Source: Coix lacryma-jobi var. lacryma-jobi
Taxonomy: Eukaryota > Streptophyta > Magnoliopsida > Poales > Poaceae
Length of the DNA: 64,000 bases
Assembly: GCA_009763385.1 (NCBI GenBank)
Contig: CM019822.1
Location: forward strand, 25,786,842-25,850,841
Direction of reading: 5' to 3'
Shown here piece by piece: positions 32,905 through 43,718 of this stretch. Position 1 is the first letter of the stretch; every line of letters starts with the position of its first letter. The notes under the pieces are model-generated. The model did not search any database and was not told where the DNA came from. It worked only from the letters and a program-made list of their open reading frames with translations. A program made the translations under genes and the position numbers.

Positions 32905-34949
32905 ATGCCGGGAGGACGTCAGAGGCGGTTGAGTTGGTTGTACCGCAGCTCGCAGGCCTCAGGGCCCTCGACGAGGAGTGGCCGCCGCCGGAGGGAGCCG
33001 TCTCCACAGGAGGAGGAGGAGGAGGTCGAGGAGGAGGTGCCGGCCACGCCCGAGGCCCAGCAGCAGGAGGAGGCACCATTGGCCGAGGAGGCAGAGGAGG
33101 AGGACGAGCAGGAGGAGGACGAGGCGGACGGGTGTTCGGGTGCCTCAGGGGTGTCCACGCCCTACTTGAGAGGTCCCGCCAGCCTCCCGGCGTTGCCGGC
33201 ACGTGCCCGACGCCCAGTGATCACGCCCATCGGACAAAAGTACATGTTCTAACTACCTGTTCGTACGATGAGACTCAAAATAGAAATAGAAGCTAATAAT
33301 CTTTTTTAATCACTTGTGCAGGGGATGGGACTTTGTGGGGCCTAAAGGCCGCAAACCCAACGGTGTCCTGGGTCTCCTGTGCCGCGATCACTACCCCGGC
33401 ATAGTACAGTATGCCGGGAGGCACGAGCCGGCCTACACCTTTGACCACTACAGCGTCGCCCCAGACCCAGACTTCCCCAACAAGGCGGCGCGGGTTAGAG
33501 CGGAGCTGTGGGTAAGTCTTCGTCAAACAATATCAAATTCATCATATTTTTTCTTTAATTACTGTCTCGCCTCGTATTGTGTCTGTATGCAGAACTACTT
33601 CAAGTGCGAGCCGGGGAAGGAGGCAGTGGCGGAGGTGACGGCTACCCGGGCCTGTAGGAAGCTCGTCACCGACATGATCTACGAGGCGAGACTGCAAGCC
33701 ATCATCACCTACAACGCCACGGTCTTGGCCACGAGGGTGACGAAGGCCCAGGCGAGAGGCATGACGCTGGGCCGGGCGCAGTTCTTGCAGGTAAGTGTTT
33801 TCTTTTTAGATTAAGCTTTTGGTACTTTTCATCTGACGCTTAGACGTGAAATACTTGATGATGTGCAGATGATCCCCCAATGGTGCCAGTCGTTTCCCGA
33901 GTGCTGGGAGATGATCGTGGACCGGTGGCTCTCCGAAGAGTGGGCGGCCCACCATGCCGAGGCCCGGGAGGCGCGTCTGCAGATGCCAGGTGTACCACAC
34001 CACCAGGGCAACCGCAACCTCGCCGAGTACGCACAAGCTTGGGTACGTGAAAGACTTTATCAATTCCTCGATCAAATGTTGCCTGATTGCTAATCATCTT
34101 GTTGTCTTCCTCGCAGTCGGAGGCACACGGTGGCCAGCCTTGCGGCACGGTGGCGGCATACGCCATGTCCCACAAGGGCAAGGCCACGGCAGCGGAGACC
34201 TCCTACAACCCCGACGATCCCGCCGACGCGTACACCAACTCCAGCGTCCACTCCCGCCTCACTGACTACTCAGAGGCGGCAAGGGCGGTCCATGGGGACG
34301 ACTTTGATCCCGCCACCGCGGACCTGGACGGGAGCATCGTCATGAGGATTGGAGGAGGGAAGAAGCACGGGCGGTTCTGGCTTGGCGATGGCGTCATCGA
34401 CACGGCCTCCACTCCCACTCTGTCCCAGCTCCGAGCACAGAGCACGAGCGGGAGCATCCCCATACGCCCACGCCCGTCGCCTGCGCAGTCGCGGGTCGCC
34501 GAGCTCGAGGTTATTTCTATTTAACTCATCGTACATTGATCTTTAAATGTTTGCATTGTTCTAACATTCACTTTGTATTGTCGCAGGCCCGCCTGGAAAG
34601 AGAAAGGCAGGAGCGCCAGGTGTCCGAGAACCAGATGCGGTCACAGATGTCGGCCCAGATGGAGGCTCAAGCAAAGCAGCTGGCGGACCTCATCGCCTTC
34701 ATGGCCTCCCAGGGCATGGTCGTGCCCCAGACGCTCATGGCTCCTCCACCGCCGCCTCTGGACCCCGGAGCTGCTCCTGTGAGTATCAATACTTCAGTGT
34801 TTCATTTATTTCATTTCCTTGTCTGACGTGACCTTTTGCAGCCTCCTCCGTCAGAAGGTTCGAACAACCGCCACGCTCCTGGATGGAACCCGACCAGGGG
34901 TCAAGCAGGCGGCAGTTCTCAGGGGTGGCCCGGTTGGCCGGGGGTGTAG
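32905..34949 (+). CDS. TnpA-like CACTA protein (plant transposase Ptta/En/Spm family), intact
   Basis: Seven exons with GT-AG borders and consistent phase give 529 residues: 32905-33239, 33322-33511, 33593-33790, 33869-34042, 34117-34509, 34587-34778 and 34842-34949. The amino end has a long glutamate-rich tract (residues about 35-75), then WDFVGPKGRKPNGVLGLLCR. Next come WCQSFPECWEMIVDRWLSEE, VPHHQGN and GKATAAETSYNPDDPADAYT, a helical glutamine/glutamate/arginine-rich segment (likely coiled coil) and a proline- and glycine-rich tail. The family comprises the accessory proteins of CACTA elements. In En/Spm TnpA binds subterminal repeats and acts with TNPD in excision. Its likely ligand here is the TTTGCCGAG array at both ends. 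This is the homologue of the truncated copy in CACTA 1. No frame breaks were found, in contrast with the adjacent TNP2 gene. Confidence 0.85.
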
Positions 34950-35027
34950 TAGATTGAACTTTGGACTATCCTCGTGTGTCACTGAAGTCTCATGTTGTTG
35001 AACTATGTGATGTGATGTGAACTATCA

Positions 35028-35028
<1 letters not shown>

Positions 35029-35060
<32 letters not shown>
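35029..35060. repeat. (AT)n microsatellite
   Basis: An uninterrupted TA dinucleotide run of about 30 bases lies in the 3' flank of the TnpA-like gene, within CACTA 2. Confidence 0.9.
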
Positions 35061-35062
<2 letters not shown>

Positions 35063-35169
35063 CTGTGACGTGAAATATGATATATATGTGATATGTGATG
35101 AATGTGATATATATATGTTTGATAGTGTCGGTGAAAAGGAAAAACAGAAATAAAAAAACAAAAATTAGC

Positions 35170-35741
35170 GTGTTTGCCGAGGGTTGCTCTCGGCAAAGAG
35201 GCCCTTTGCCGAGGGCTATGACCATAACCCTCGACAAAGCTGAACCAGAAAGTCATTTCCCCAGCTTTGCCGAGGGCTTTGGTCAAAGCCCTCGGCAAAG
35301 CTGGGGAGACTGAAAGGAATTTCCAATGGTTTGCCGAGAGCCGGCTGAGCTAGCCCTCGGCGAAGAGGTCCCAAAAAAAATTCGAAATTTCTTTGCCGAG
35401 AGCCGACCCCGGATAACCCTCGGCACAGGAAAATAATAGTAAAAAAATTTACGGCTTTGCCGAGAGTCCGGCTCTCGGCAAACGTGACGTCTTTGCCGAG
35501 AGTCCGGTTAGCCCTCGGCAAACCTACCGTCAATAGGGACCGCCGTTAACGGCCACTTTTCTTTGCCGAGGGCCGGTCGGGACCCTCGGTAAAAGGTTTG
35601 CCGAGAGCCCGATAAATGGCCCTCGACAAAGGATCCTTTGCCGTGAGGTTTTTTGCCGAGAGCTCTATGCCGAGGGCTGCTCTCGGCATAGGCTTCGCCG
35701 AGTGCCAGATGGTCTTTGCCGAGCCACCGTTTCCAGTAGTG
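35170..35741. repeat. Right subterminal repeats of CACTA 2
   Basis: Copies of TTTGCCGAGAGCC and TTTGCCGAGGGC in both orientations (for example near 35330, 35391, 35455 and 35490) lead to the terminal CACTACTGGAAACGG (minus strand) that ends at 35741. Confidence 0.87.
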
Positions 35742-36538
35742 ATATGGGGATCCCCAATATATGCGTGTGTATGAAGATCGTACTGCCTGCTGCTAAGTAA
35801 CGTTATTAGGGACGTACGCTGCTCCGGCCGGCCGGCCGGCGCACAGAGTAGTACAGACAGCCCATTAATTAGCTGATTAGCATAGTACGTACAGTATGTA
35901 CACGCACGTTGATGCACGCTAATGATTGTGGAACAGGCGCACCGGCACCCTGCTGCACTGACGACCGAAAACGAACACGGGCTCCCAAACAAAAGCACCA
36001 TTAATTCGGGGTGTGGGTTTTCTTCAGAGCGAGAGAGATCGTGCAGTGCAGAGATCGACATGGCTGATGGCTTTGCAGGGCCATGATATATATAGGTGCA
36101 AGTGCAACCTGGCCTGGTCAGGTCCCCAGATATGGTCGCCTCGCCCTCGCCCTCGCCGGAATCATTGCGAAATCGAGCGGTGTGGCAGGATGCATACTCC
36201 TATATGCATATATGCATGCGTGCATATGGAATCCATGGATAGGCATAGCCTCATCCATCCATCGTTCATCCATGCCGCGTGGTATCATATGCATATGCAG
36301 TCATGCAGATGCAGAGGCAGCAGCATGCAGTATTTATCTGCTGCTTGAATGTGCAAGGCCTTATATATAGTAGTATTAAATAAGTTTAAACTCATCATGG
36401 TCGTCAAACAAATGAGTCTGACGAGTGAATGAAACTCAACTTTTGAATGAAGCTGTATACATGCATAATATATATGCGCTCTGAATTGAAAACGCACTAG
36501 TGCTAGTGGTAAAGCAAGAAGGCCCACGAGCGCGACAA
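35742..36538. other. Spacer, no gene seen
   Basis: ATGCAT- and TATATGCAT-rich sequence with only short unconvincing frames. Confidence 0.5.
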
Positions 36539-36743
36539 GGGCACTCACAATGCAGACTCTACTTAGAGTCTAAGTTCATTTATTACCTCGAAGCTATCAT
36601 AGACTTGGAGTCTAAATAAGACTTGGAGTCTTGTTTTTTCTTCCTCTCTCTTCAATAACTACACTGCCACATCAGCAAAATACAATAAATATGAGTGTAA
36701 TAAATAGGTTTAGACTCTGATAGAGTCTGCATTGTGAGTGCCC
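36539..36743. mobile_element. MITE with 23-bp inverted ends, 205 bp
   Basis: The left end GGGCACTCACAATGCAGACT and the right end (minus strand) GGGCACTCACAATGCAGACT are identical over at least 20 bases. AGACTTGGAGTCT-type words fill the interior. Flanks CAA and TAA may be a decayed three-base duplication, as in Tourist/PIF-type MITEs. The long perfect ends indicate a fairly young insertion. Confidence 0.8.
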
Positions 36744-36888
36744 TAATGGCCGCCGCAAGCAGCGACCTGCGTTGCGGGCGCTAGACCATACCATGGGGCC
36801 CATGGCCAGGCCGCCGGCCGGCAATGGGAGCCGGCCGACCCAACCAGACCCGGTGGTCCCCTGCTGCGCGCGAGCGCCAATCTGTACC

Positions 36889-37325
36889 CACTACTAGAGA
36901 AAAGGCCTTTGAACGATAGACTGATTCGACCATTAGTCTCGAATTTTTTTTGTGTCCGGGACTAAAAGTTCTTTAGGTTCCTTTTCCTCGAGGCAACCGG
37001 GAGGCAACCGGGACTAAAGGGTCAGTGTTCTCCGGGACTAAAGGGCCTTTTAGTCCCGGTTGGTAACACCAACCGTGACTAAAGGTCCTTCTAGACACAA
37101 TTTAAAAAGAAAGAGTATCCTATTCTATCAGATATCGAGTGTAGCTCAGTTGGTAACGCACGTGAAGGCTAACTGTGCGGTCTTGAGTTTGAATCTCCAC
37201 AGCCACAACATTTTTTCATTTTTATTCCAAACCTTTAGTCGCGGGCCCATCCTCCAGCACCAACAATTTTAAATTTTTATTCCAAACCTTTAGTCGCGGG
37301 CCCATCCTCCAGCACAACAATTTTA
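36889..37325. mobile_element. Left end of a CACTA element (GGGACTAAAGG family)
   Basis: The sequence begins CACTACTAGAGAAAAGGCC and continues with several GGGACTAAAGG / CCTTTAGTCCC dyads (36959-37085), like the end at 1475. It includes a tRNA-like segment (37137-37205) and two tandem copies of a unit of about 55-57 bp with ACCTTTAGTCGCGGGCCC (37210-37325). No right terminus was found, so it is truncated or rearranged. Confidence 0.6.
37137..37205 (+). other. tRNA-like sequence (box A and box B) inside CACTA end
   Basis: TAGCTCAGTTGG (A box, D-arm) is followed by a CGCAC...GTGCG stem and GAGTTTGAATCTCC (B box, T-arm). The middle loop is too long for a standard anticodon loop, so a functional tRNA is unlikely. 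It parallels the segment at 1187-1254 in a related element. Confidence 0.45.
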
Positions 37326-37570
37326 AGTGGTTGCAAGCAGGTCAACTTGGCATGGATGGAGTACTGGCCGGAACTGGACCGATCATGCACATGCCAAGCG
37401 AATTAAGCGAAGCGGCCGCGCTCGGTGCTGATCGAGCCCAACGCCTCAACCCCCACAGTTGTTGACGATTCCGGCCGGCCGGCCGGCAGCTAGCGTCCGC
37501 GCGCGCCGCCGACCCGGCTCTTCCTGCTCGCATTATTGCCGCCCTGCAGTCGCTTGTCGCGCGTTGACGA

Positions 37571-37685
37571 CGTACGGGCCGCCGGCCGAACGCGGACTCC
37601 ACGACCCCGGTGTGGTGTTGTGTTGGGCCTCGGCAGCACGCCCGCACCAGACCGTGGAGTCCGCGTTCGGCCGGCGGCCCGTACG
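37571..37685. repeat. Perfect 33-bp inverted repeat with 49-bp loop, GC-rich
   Basis: The left arm 37571-37603 (starts CGTACGGGCCGCCGGCCG) is the exact reverse complement of the right arm 37653-37685 (starts CGTGGAGTCCGCGTTCGG). The pairing would give a very stable hairpin. Further GC-rich inverted fragments occur just outside. It is not associated with a recognised gene. Confidence 0.95.
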
Positions 37686-37699
37686 CCCGGGGAACCTCG

Positions 37700-38645
37700 T
37701 GGGCTGATCTTTGATAGGCCCGTGGGGGCTGGATTTCTGCTGGTTTGTGGCCTGGACAGCCCCTACTTTTCACTGGGCCAAATTTGGGCTGCACGAGAAC
37801 CGAATCCACCCACACCTCTAACGTCCCCCTCTTCATCAACCAACTCTAAACAGAATCTTGTTGCTGTCAAAAAAAAAAAACTCTAAACAGAAATTTCGTA
37901 ACTGCCTGAAAAAAAAAACATCTACGAAACGTGCATGCTAATCCGTCATCATGTACCCGAGGAGTAGGAAAGCAACCAATTCACAAAAAAAAAAAAAAAA
38001 TGTACCCGAGGAGTATATATCCCATCTGATCTGAGGGCCTATTTTATGAGAACGGCAGGTGAAGCGTTTGTTAGAGAAATTGACAGGGACCGCGCGCTGC
38101 CGGCCCTCCCTCAGTCCCTCCTCTCTGCATGCATCCGCGCAAACACGCTTTGCTATGCGATCTCTGTCGAAACGGAAGCAGCTAATTTGTCAGCACCGTA
38201 CTGAACTGATGACAGTACAGCGTACAGTACATTCAGAGGAAAAATAAAAGCACGTGGGGGACGAGAGAGGGACGACTGCAAAAGTGGTTGCAATGACAAA
38301 CCACCTCAATCATCAGCAGCCCTCCCCCTCCTTGATTGCTTGCATCGCGTGCTGCTTACCTGGAACGAGGAGCATGCAGAGCGCTGCAGTAGTTACAGTA
38401 ACGACAGATATCGTTCACCAGCCGAATCAGAGATTCAGAGGGTGGTAGCAAGTAAGGTAGCAACCATAATCAACCGTTGGATATGCATGCGTCTCAAAAG
38501 CACCATATTCTTTGGATATCATTATGTCTATTCTCCCTTGGTCTGTTCATATTATGTATTTGTGCTTGCCATTCAAACCTCATAGGGATTCAAACCATTT
38601 TAGAGCTTGTTCGGCGATTCCAACCTGAAAGGTTGTGCTAATTTA
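37700..38645. other. Spacer, no gene seen
   Basis: There are poly-A runs (for example 37983-37999) and a few short open frames without recognisable features. No gene is supported. Confidence 0.5.
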
Positions 38646-38795
38646 GGGCTCGTTCGGTTTGAGCAAAATAGCAATCGGCTAATAAAAACTCATATAAATT
38701 GACTAACAATTCTGTCCGGGAATTCTTCCTAGGAGTGATTCCGTGAGAAATGAACGGGGCCTTTAGTCCTTGGAATATGATTCCTGAGATGGAAT

Positions 38796-39323
38796 TGTTA
38801 AGTTCACAGGATCGACTAGCAGTGGAAATAGACGGGTAAAAACAATCACAGCGTATAAACCAAAGTCCTATGAACTAGTAGGGAGTAGATCCGAAGGAGA
38901 GGAGTGATTGGGAGTTCATACCTAGGTTGTTCGAACCTGAAGAAGTAGTGGAAGAAGAGGAGCTGCCGCCCGCCATGTCCGTCGGCGTGCTGGGGTCGTC
39001 GACGGCGGTGGAGGGGAACGTAGGCGTCGGTGTTCTTCGGTGGTGACGGAGCCGGACGTGGTCCAGAGCTGCAGCGGCGATGAACGGCGCTGGCGGAACT
39101 TCCCGTCGCTGGCTGCGCCCCTCACTAGATCGGATTAGGGTTGTCGGTGGGGAATGCGGCTCATGGTGAATCTCGTACTAAGAGCCGCCGGCCCCCACCC
39201 TCTATTTATTGCGCAGTGCGACGGGGGCCCACCAGCCATTAAATGGGCTGGGCGCCCCTGATCAGGGCGCGAGGTCAAGGCCTAATGACCGTTGGGCCAT
39301 TAGGCAGAGAGATCATCCTAACA
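38796..39323 (-). repeat. 3' LTR of copia element
   Basis: 528 bp. On the minus strand it starts TGTTAGGATG and ends CTTAACA. It contains a TATA-like AATAAATAGAGG in the same place as the other LTR. The open frame on its minus strand is not a gene. Confidence 0.95.
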
Positions 39324-39340
39324 ATCTCCCCCTTGATCTC
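39324..39340 (-). other. Polypurine tract of copia element
   Basis: On the minus strand the sequence AGATCAAGGGGGAGAT directly abuts the 3' LTR, as required for plus-strand DNA priming. Confidence 0.85.
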
Positions 39341-39497
39341 ACCAGTTTCTTTTACTTTTACTTTTCTCATTCCATTACAGATTTGCGCAAAAAGCATGCC
39401 TCATCGTCACGGTCTTTTGCCGATAGACTTGACAGCCATAATGTTCATCTCTGTTCTGAAATAGATAATTTTACTTTTGGGCCCTTTAGTCCAGGAA

Positions 39498-42400
39498 TCA
39501 TAGGCTTTCCATTAACCCCATGCCGGCAACGTGTTCCTTGAACACAGTGGGTGGTAAGCCTTTCGTTAGCGGATCCGCGAGCATCTTACTCGTACTGATA
39601 TGCTCGAGACTTATGGTTTGATCCCGGACTTTATCTTTCACAACATAAAACTTTATGTCAATGTGTTTGGCAGCACCACTTGACCTATTGTTGTGAGCAT
39701 ATTGTACTGCCGGATTATTATCGCAGTACAATTTTAGTGGCCTATAGATGTCGTCAACCACTTTCAAACTGGGTATGAATTTTTTCAGCCAATTCACCTG
39801 CCCAGTTGCCTCATAACAAGTTACAAACTCGGCATACATTGTGGATGATGTAGTGACGGTTTGTTTTGAGCTTTTCCACGATATTGCTCCCCCAGCGAGA
39901 GTGAACACATACCCTGATGTGGACTTTCTATCATCTCCCGCATAATCAGAATCCGAGAACCCCACTATGTTCAAGGAATCTGATTTTCTATACGTCAACA
40001 TGAGGCCTTTTGTGCCTTGCAAATAACGCAAGACCTTCTTTACCAACTTCCAGTGTTCTAGTCCTGGATTACTTTGAAATCTGCCAAGTAGCCTGGTAAC
40101 AAATGCCAAGTCAGGGCGTGTGCACACCTGTGCATACTGTAAAGCTTCCGACAGCTGAAGCATATGGAACCGCTTTCATCTGATCAATTTCATATTGGTT
40201 CCTGGGGCACTGAAAATCCCCATATCTATCACCCTTGACTATCGGTGCAGGTGAAGGCTTACACGCATGCATACTATATCTTTTCAGAACCTTTTCCAAG
40301 TATGCCTTTTGCGATAATCCTATAACCCCCTTTCTTCTATCTCGGTGAATCTCGATTCCTAGAACAAAAGATGCTTCACCGAGATCTTTCATGTCAAATT
40401 TTGAGGACAAGAAATCTTTTGTCTCCCTTAGTAGACTGATATCACTACTCGCGAGTAAGATATCATCCACGTACAAGATTAGAAAAATAAATTTTCCATT
40501 CTTGAACTTGGAGTACACACAGTTGTCCTCAATATTTTCCATAAACCCGAACTTCTTTATAGTGCCATCAAACTTTAAATACCACTGTCTGGATGCTTGT
40601 TTCAATCCATAAATGGATTTCTTCAAGCGACATCCCATCTGTTCTTTTCCTTTCACGACAAAACCTTTCGGTTGTGCCATGTAAACGTTTTTCCTCCAAC
40701 TCACCGTTGAGGAAAGCCGTTTTCACATCCATCTGATGCAACTCTAAATCATAATGTGCTACTAGAGCCATTATGATTCTGAAGGAATCTTTACATGAGA
40801 CTGGAGAAAATGTCTCATTGTAATCAATCCCTTCCCTTTGCGTAAAGCCTTTTGCCACAAGTCGCACTTTGAACCTTTCTATATTCCCTTGGGAGTCATA
40901 TTTCGTCTTGTAGACCCATTTGCAGCCTACCGTTTTGGCCCCTTTAGGAATTATCTCCAAGTCCCATACACCGTTGGTACTCATTGACTTTATCTCATCT
41001 TCCATGGCCTCAAGCCACTTGGACGAGTGCTCGCTTCTCATGGCCTGTTCAAATGAGGTGGGATCATCCTCCATTTGAAACTCTTCAGTGTTATACACTT
41101 CATAATCTGCTGGAATGGCAGATCTTCTAGCTCTTTGGGACCTCCTCGGTCCATCATCAGATGGCTCTTGTTCAATCGGAACTTGTTGTTATTCTTCCTC
41201 ATGCGCAACGCTAGTTTCAATGGGTTCCTGTGAAACAGGTTCCTCATGTTCACTAGGTGTTGCCACAGGGACGTCAACAACAGGTTCTGTCACTACAGTG
41301 TCTGGCACGGTAGGGACATTGGGAACAGGTAGTGTGAAGAATGATTCCTGAATCATCGGAGTGGGTACATATACCCGCTTCTCTTCAAGATCAATCTTGC
41401 GCACTGCCTGACTCCCCCTGATCATTTCATCCTCCAAGAACACAGCGTGTCTCGTTTCTACGAACTTTGTATATCTGTCTGAACAGTAGAAACGATAACC
41501 CTTGGACTTTTCAGGATAACCAATGAAATGGCAACTCACTGTTTTGGGATCCAGCTTCCCAATGTTCGGGTTAAACACTTTGGCCTCAGCAGGGCACCCC
41601 CACACACGTAAGTAGTTCAGTGAGGGTACTCTTCCTGTCCACAATTCATACGGTGTTTTAGGCACCGACTTACTTGGGACCCTGTTTAGAATGTGAATAG
41701 CGGTTTTTAACGTCTCTATCCACAGACTTAGTAGGAGGGATGAGTAACTCATCATGCTGCGCACCATATCCATCAGGGTACGGTTGCGCCTTTCAACTAC
41801 TCCATTTTGCTGAGGCTCCCCCGGTGTGGAGTACTGAGCAACTATGTCATTTTCCTGCAAGAACTTTGCAAAAGGACCAGGAATTTGGCCATATGGGGTA
41901 TGTCGCCCATAATACTCTCCACCGCGATCGGAATGAACTATTTTAATCTTTAAGTTGTGCTGATTTTCAACCTCAAGCTTAAAGATCTTAAATTTATCCA
42001 ATGCTTCCGATCTGTCTTTAATTGGATAAATATAGCCATAGCGAGAATAATCATCTGTGAATGTTATAAACGAGTCATAACCATCCACACTTTTAACAGG
42101 GAAAGGTCCACAAATATCAGTGTGGACTATCTGTAATATTCTCGCACTTCTTTTGGCATCTTTCTGTATTTGTTTTACATATTTTCCTTTGATGCAGTCG
42201 ATGCACTGCTCAAAATCTGTGAACTCTAATGGAGGAAGAATCTCATTCTTTACTAATCTCTCTATTCTCCCCCTCGAAATATGGCCTAAACGACAGTGCC
42301 ATAATTGCGACGACGCATCTTGAGTTCGCTTTCGCTTTCTATTTGGATTGTTCGACGAGGATACAATCTCATTCACATTCCCATTGCTGACAACATTCAC

Positions 42401-43718
42401 ATTATCACAAAGAGATAACAAATAAAGATCTTCTTGCGCGAAGGCAAGACCAACACATTCATTATTAATTAGTATCTCACATTTGCCATCTCCAAAATGA
42501 CAACCATAACCATCTTTTGTCTAGGCGTGAAACGCTAATCAAGTTTCTATGCAATGAAGGAACAAATAAAACATCTCTAAGAATCAAAATAAATCCATTA
42601 TTAAGATGTAGAGGAAGATCGCCAACAGCTTCAACATCAGCTCGAACTCCATTGGCGACTCTAACCCATCTTTCGCTTCTTTGCATAGTCCTTGTCGAAC
42701 TGAATCCCTGTAAACAATTTGCAACATGAACCGTTGCACCAGAGTCAATCCACCAAGTAGATTTATCAAATTTAACATATAAAGTTTCATTTACAAATGT
42801 AATAACATTCTCACCATTGCTTGCCAAGATCTTCTTCAAAAAGACAGGGCAATTTTTCTTGTGGTGTCCTGGCTTCAAGCACTCAAGGCACTGATTAGGG
42901 TCCACCACCCTCCTTTGAGGTTGCTGTGGTTGTTGTTGTTGTTGTTGAGGTCTGTACTGGTGCATTGGCTTCTTACCCTGAGCTTTCGCATTGGGGCTGC
43001 CATTGCCTTTCTTGTTATCCTTGACATAGTTGATTGCACCACCAGTTGCACCCTTGATTCTTTCCTCCTCTTGTGCACACATGGCTATCAACTTGTCTAA
43101 TGACCAATCCTCAGGATTATTGTTGTAAGATACAACAAAAGTTTCAAACTTTTTTGGCAGGGAAGCAAAAATTAGATGAATAAGGAATTTCTGAGAAATA
43201 GCTAATTCCTTATCCATTGGTTTAAGCTTAGATGTCATACTGTTCATTTTCAGGATATGGTCTCTTACACCACCACCAGCATATTTTTCAGTGATCAATT
43301 TCTTGATCACCTGAGTGGCGTAAGTCTTTGAGGAACCAGTAAACTGGTTCTTCAACCTTTCCAGAATTTCAGTGACTGTGTCACATTCTGGTGGGAGCGA
43401 GTTTAGGATGGCAGGATCTACAGTGTTCTTAACAACTGCAACCAACTTCTTGTTGGTCTTTTCCCACCTAATCCGCTCCAGATCATGTTTCATCTTTTCT
43501 GGACCAAAGTCCAGTTCCCGCTGTTTCCAAGCGGCATCATCCTCACCTGCCTCTCTCACAGGCTCCTTGAGCACTGTGGGACGAGGCTCAGTGAGGATCC
43601 AGTCAACCTCAGCCAACAGAAAAGCCAGCTCAATTTTCTTCTCCCACTCCAAGTGGTTATCCCCCTTGAGAGGTGGGATATCTTTAACCATGTTCATCAG
43701 AATGGAGCCTGAAAACAT
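39498..43718 (-). pseudogene. copia gag-pol polyprotein gene, frame broken
   Basis: Starts at 43718. Gag has a zinc knuckle, CLECLKPGHHKKNC (C-X2-C-X4-H-X4-C, near 42890). The protease motif WWIDSGATVH lies at about 42745. The integrase zinc region (H...H...C..C, near 42240-42330) and catalytic D-D-E residues follow, in HTDICGP, SDRGGEY and NGVVERRNRT. Reverse transcriptase shows KWVYKTK, VRLVAKGF and the active-site YVDD (LYVDDILLA, near 40460). RNase H shows GFSDSDYAG and ends around 39498. Breaks: extra base in an A run (T run 42515-42518 on the plus strand), a TAA stop at 41189-41191, an extra base near 40688-40692 and another near 40141-40143. All three shifts are +1 along the gene. The remaining sequence is well conserved, in line with a recent insertion. 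Confidence 0.95.

Larger units (their letters stand above)
26458..35741 (+). mobile_element. CACTA (En/Spm-type) transposon 2, 9.3 kb, near-complete
   Basis: The left end is CACTACCGGAGACGG. The right end (minus strand) is CACTACTGGAAACGG. The trinucleotide ATA flanks both sides (26455-26457 and 35742-35744). In order it holds TTTGCCGAGAGCC-type subterminal repeats, a 0.5-kb-arm inverted repeat (26738-27858), a GC/GGA-rich leader, a TNP2 transposase gene (29177-32783, broken) and a TnpA-like gene (32905-34949, intact). Right subterminal repeats close it (about 35170-35720). Terminal and subterminal words relate it to CACTA 1 but as a distinct subfamily (GAGAGCC in place of GAGTGCC). The frame breaks in TNP2 suggest it no longer moves on its own. 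Confidence 0.93.
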
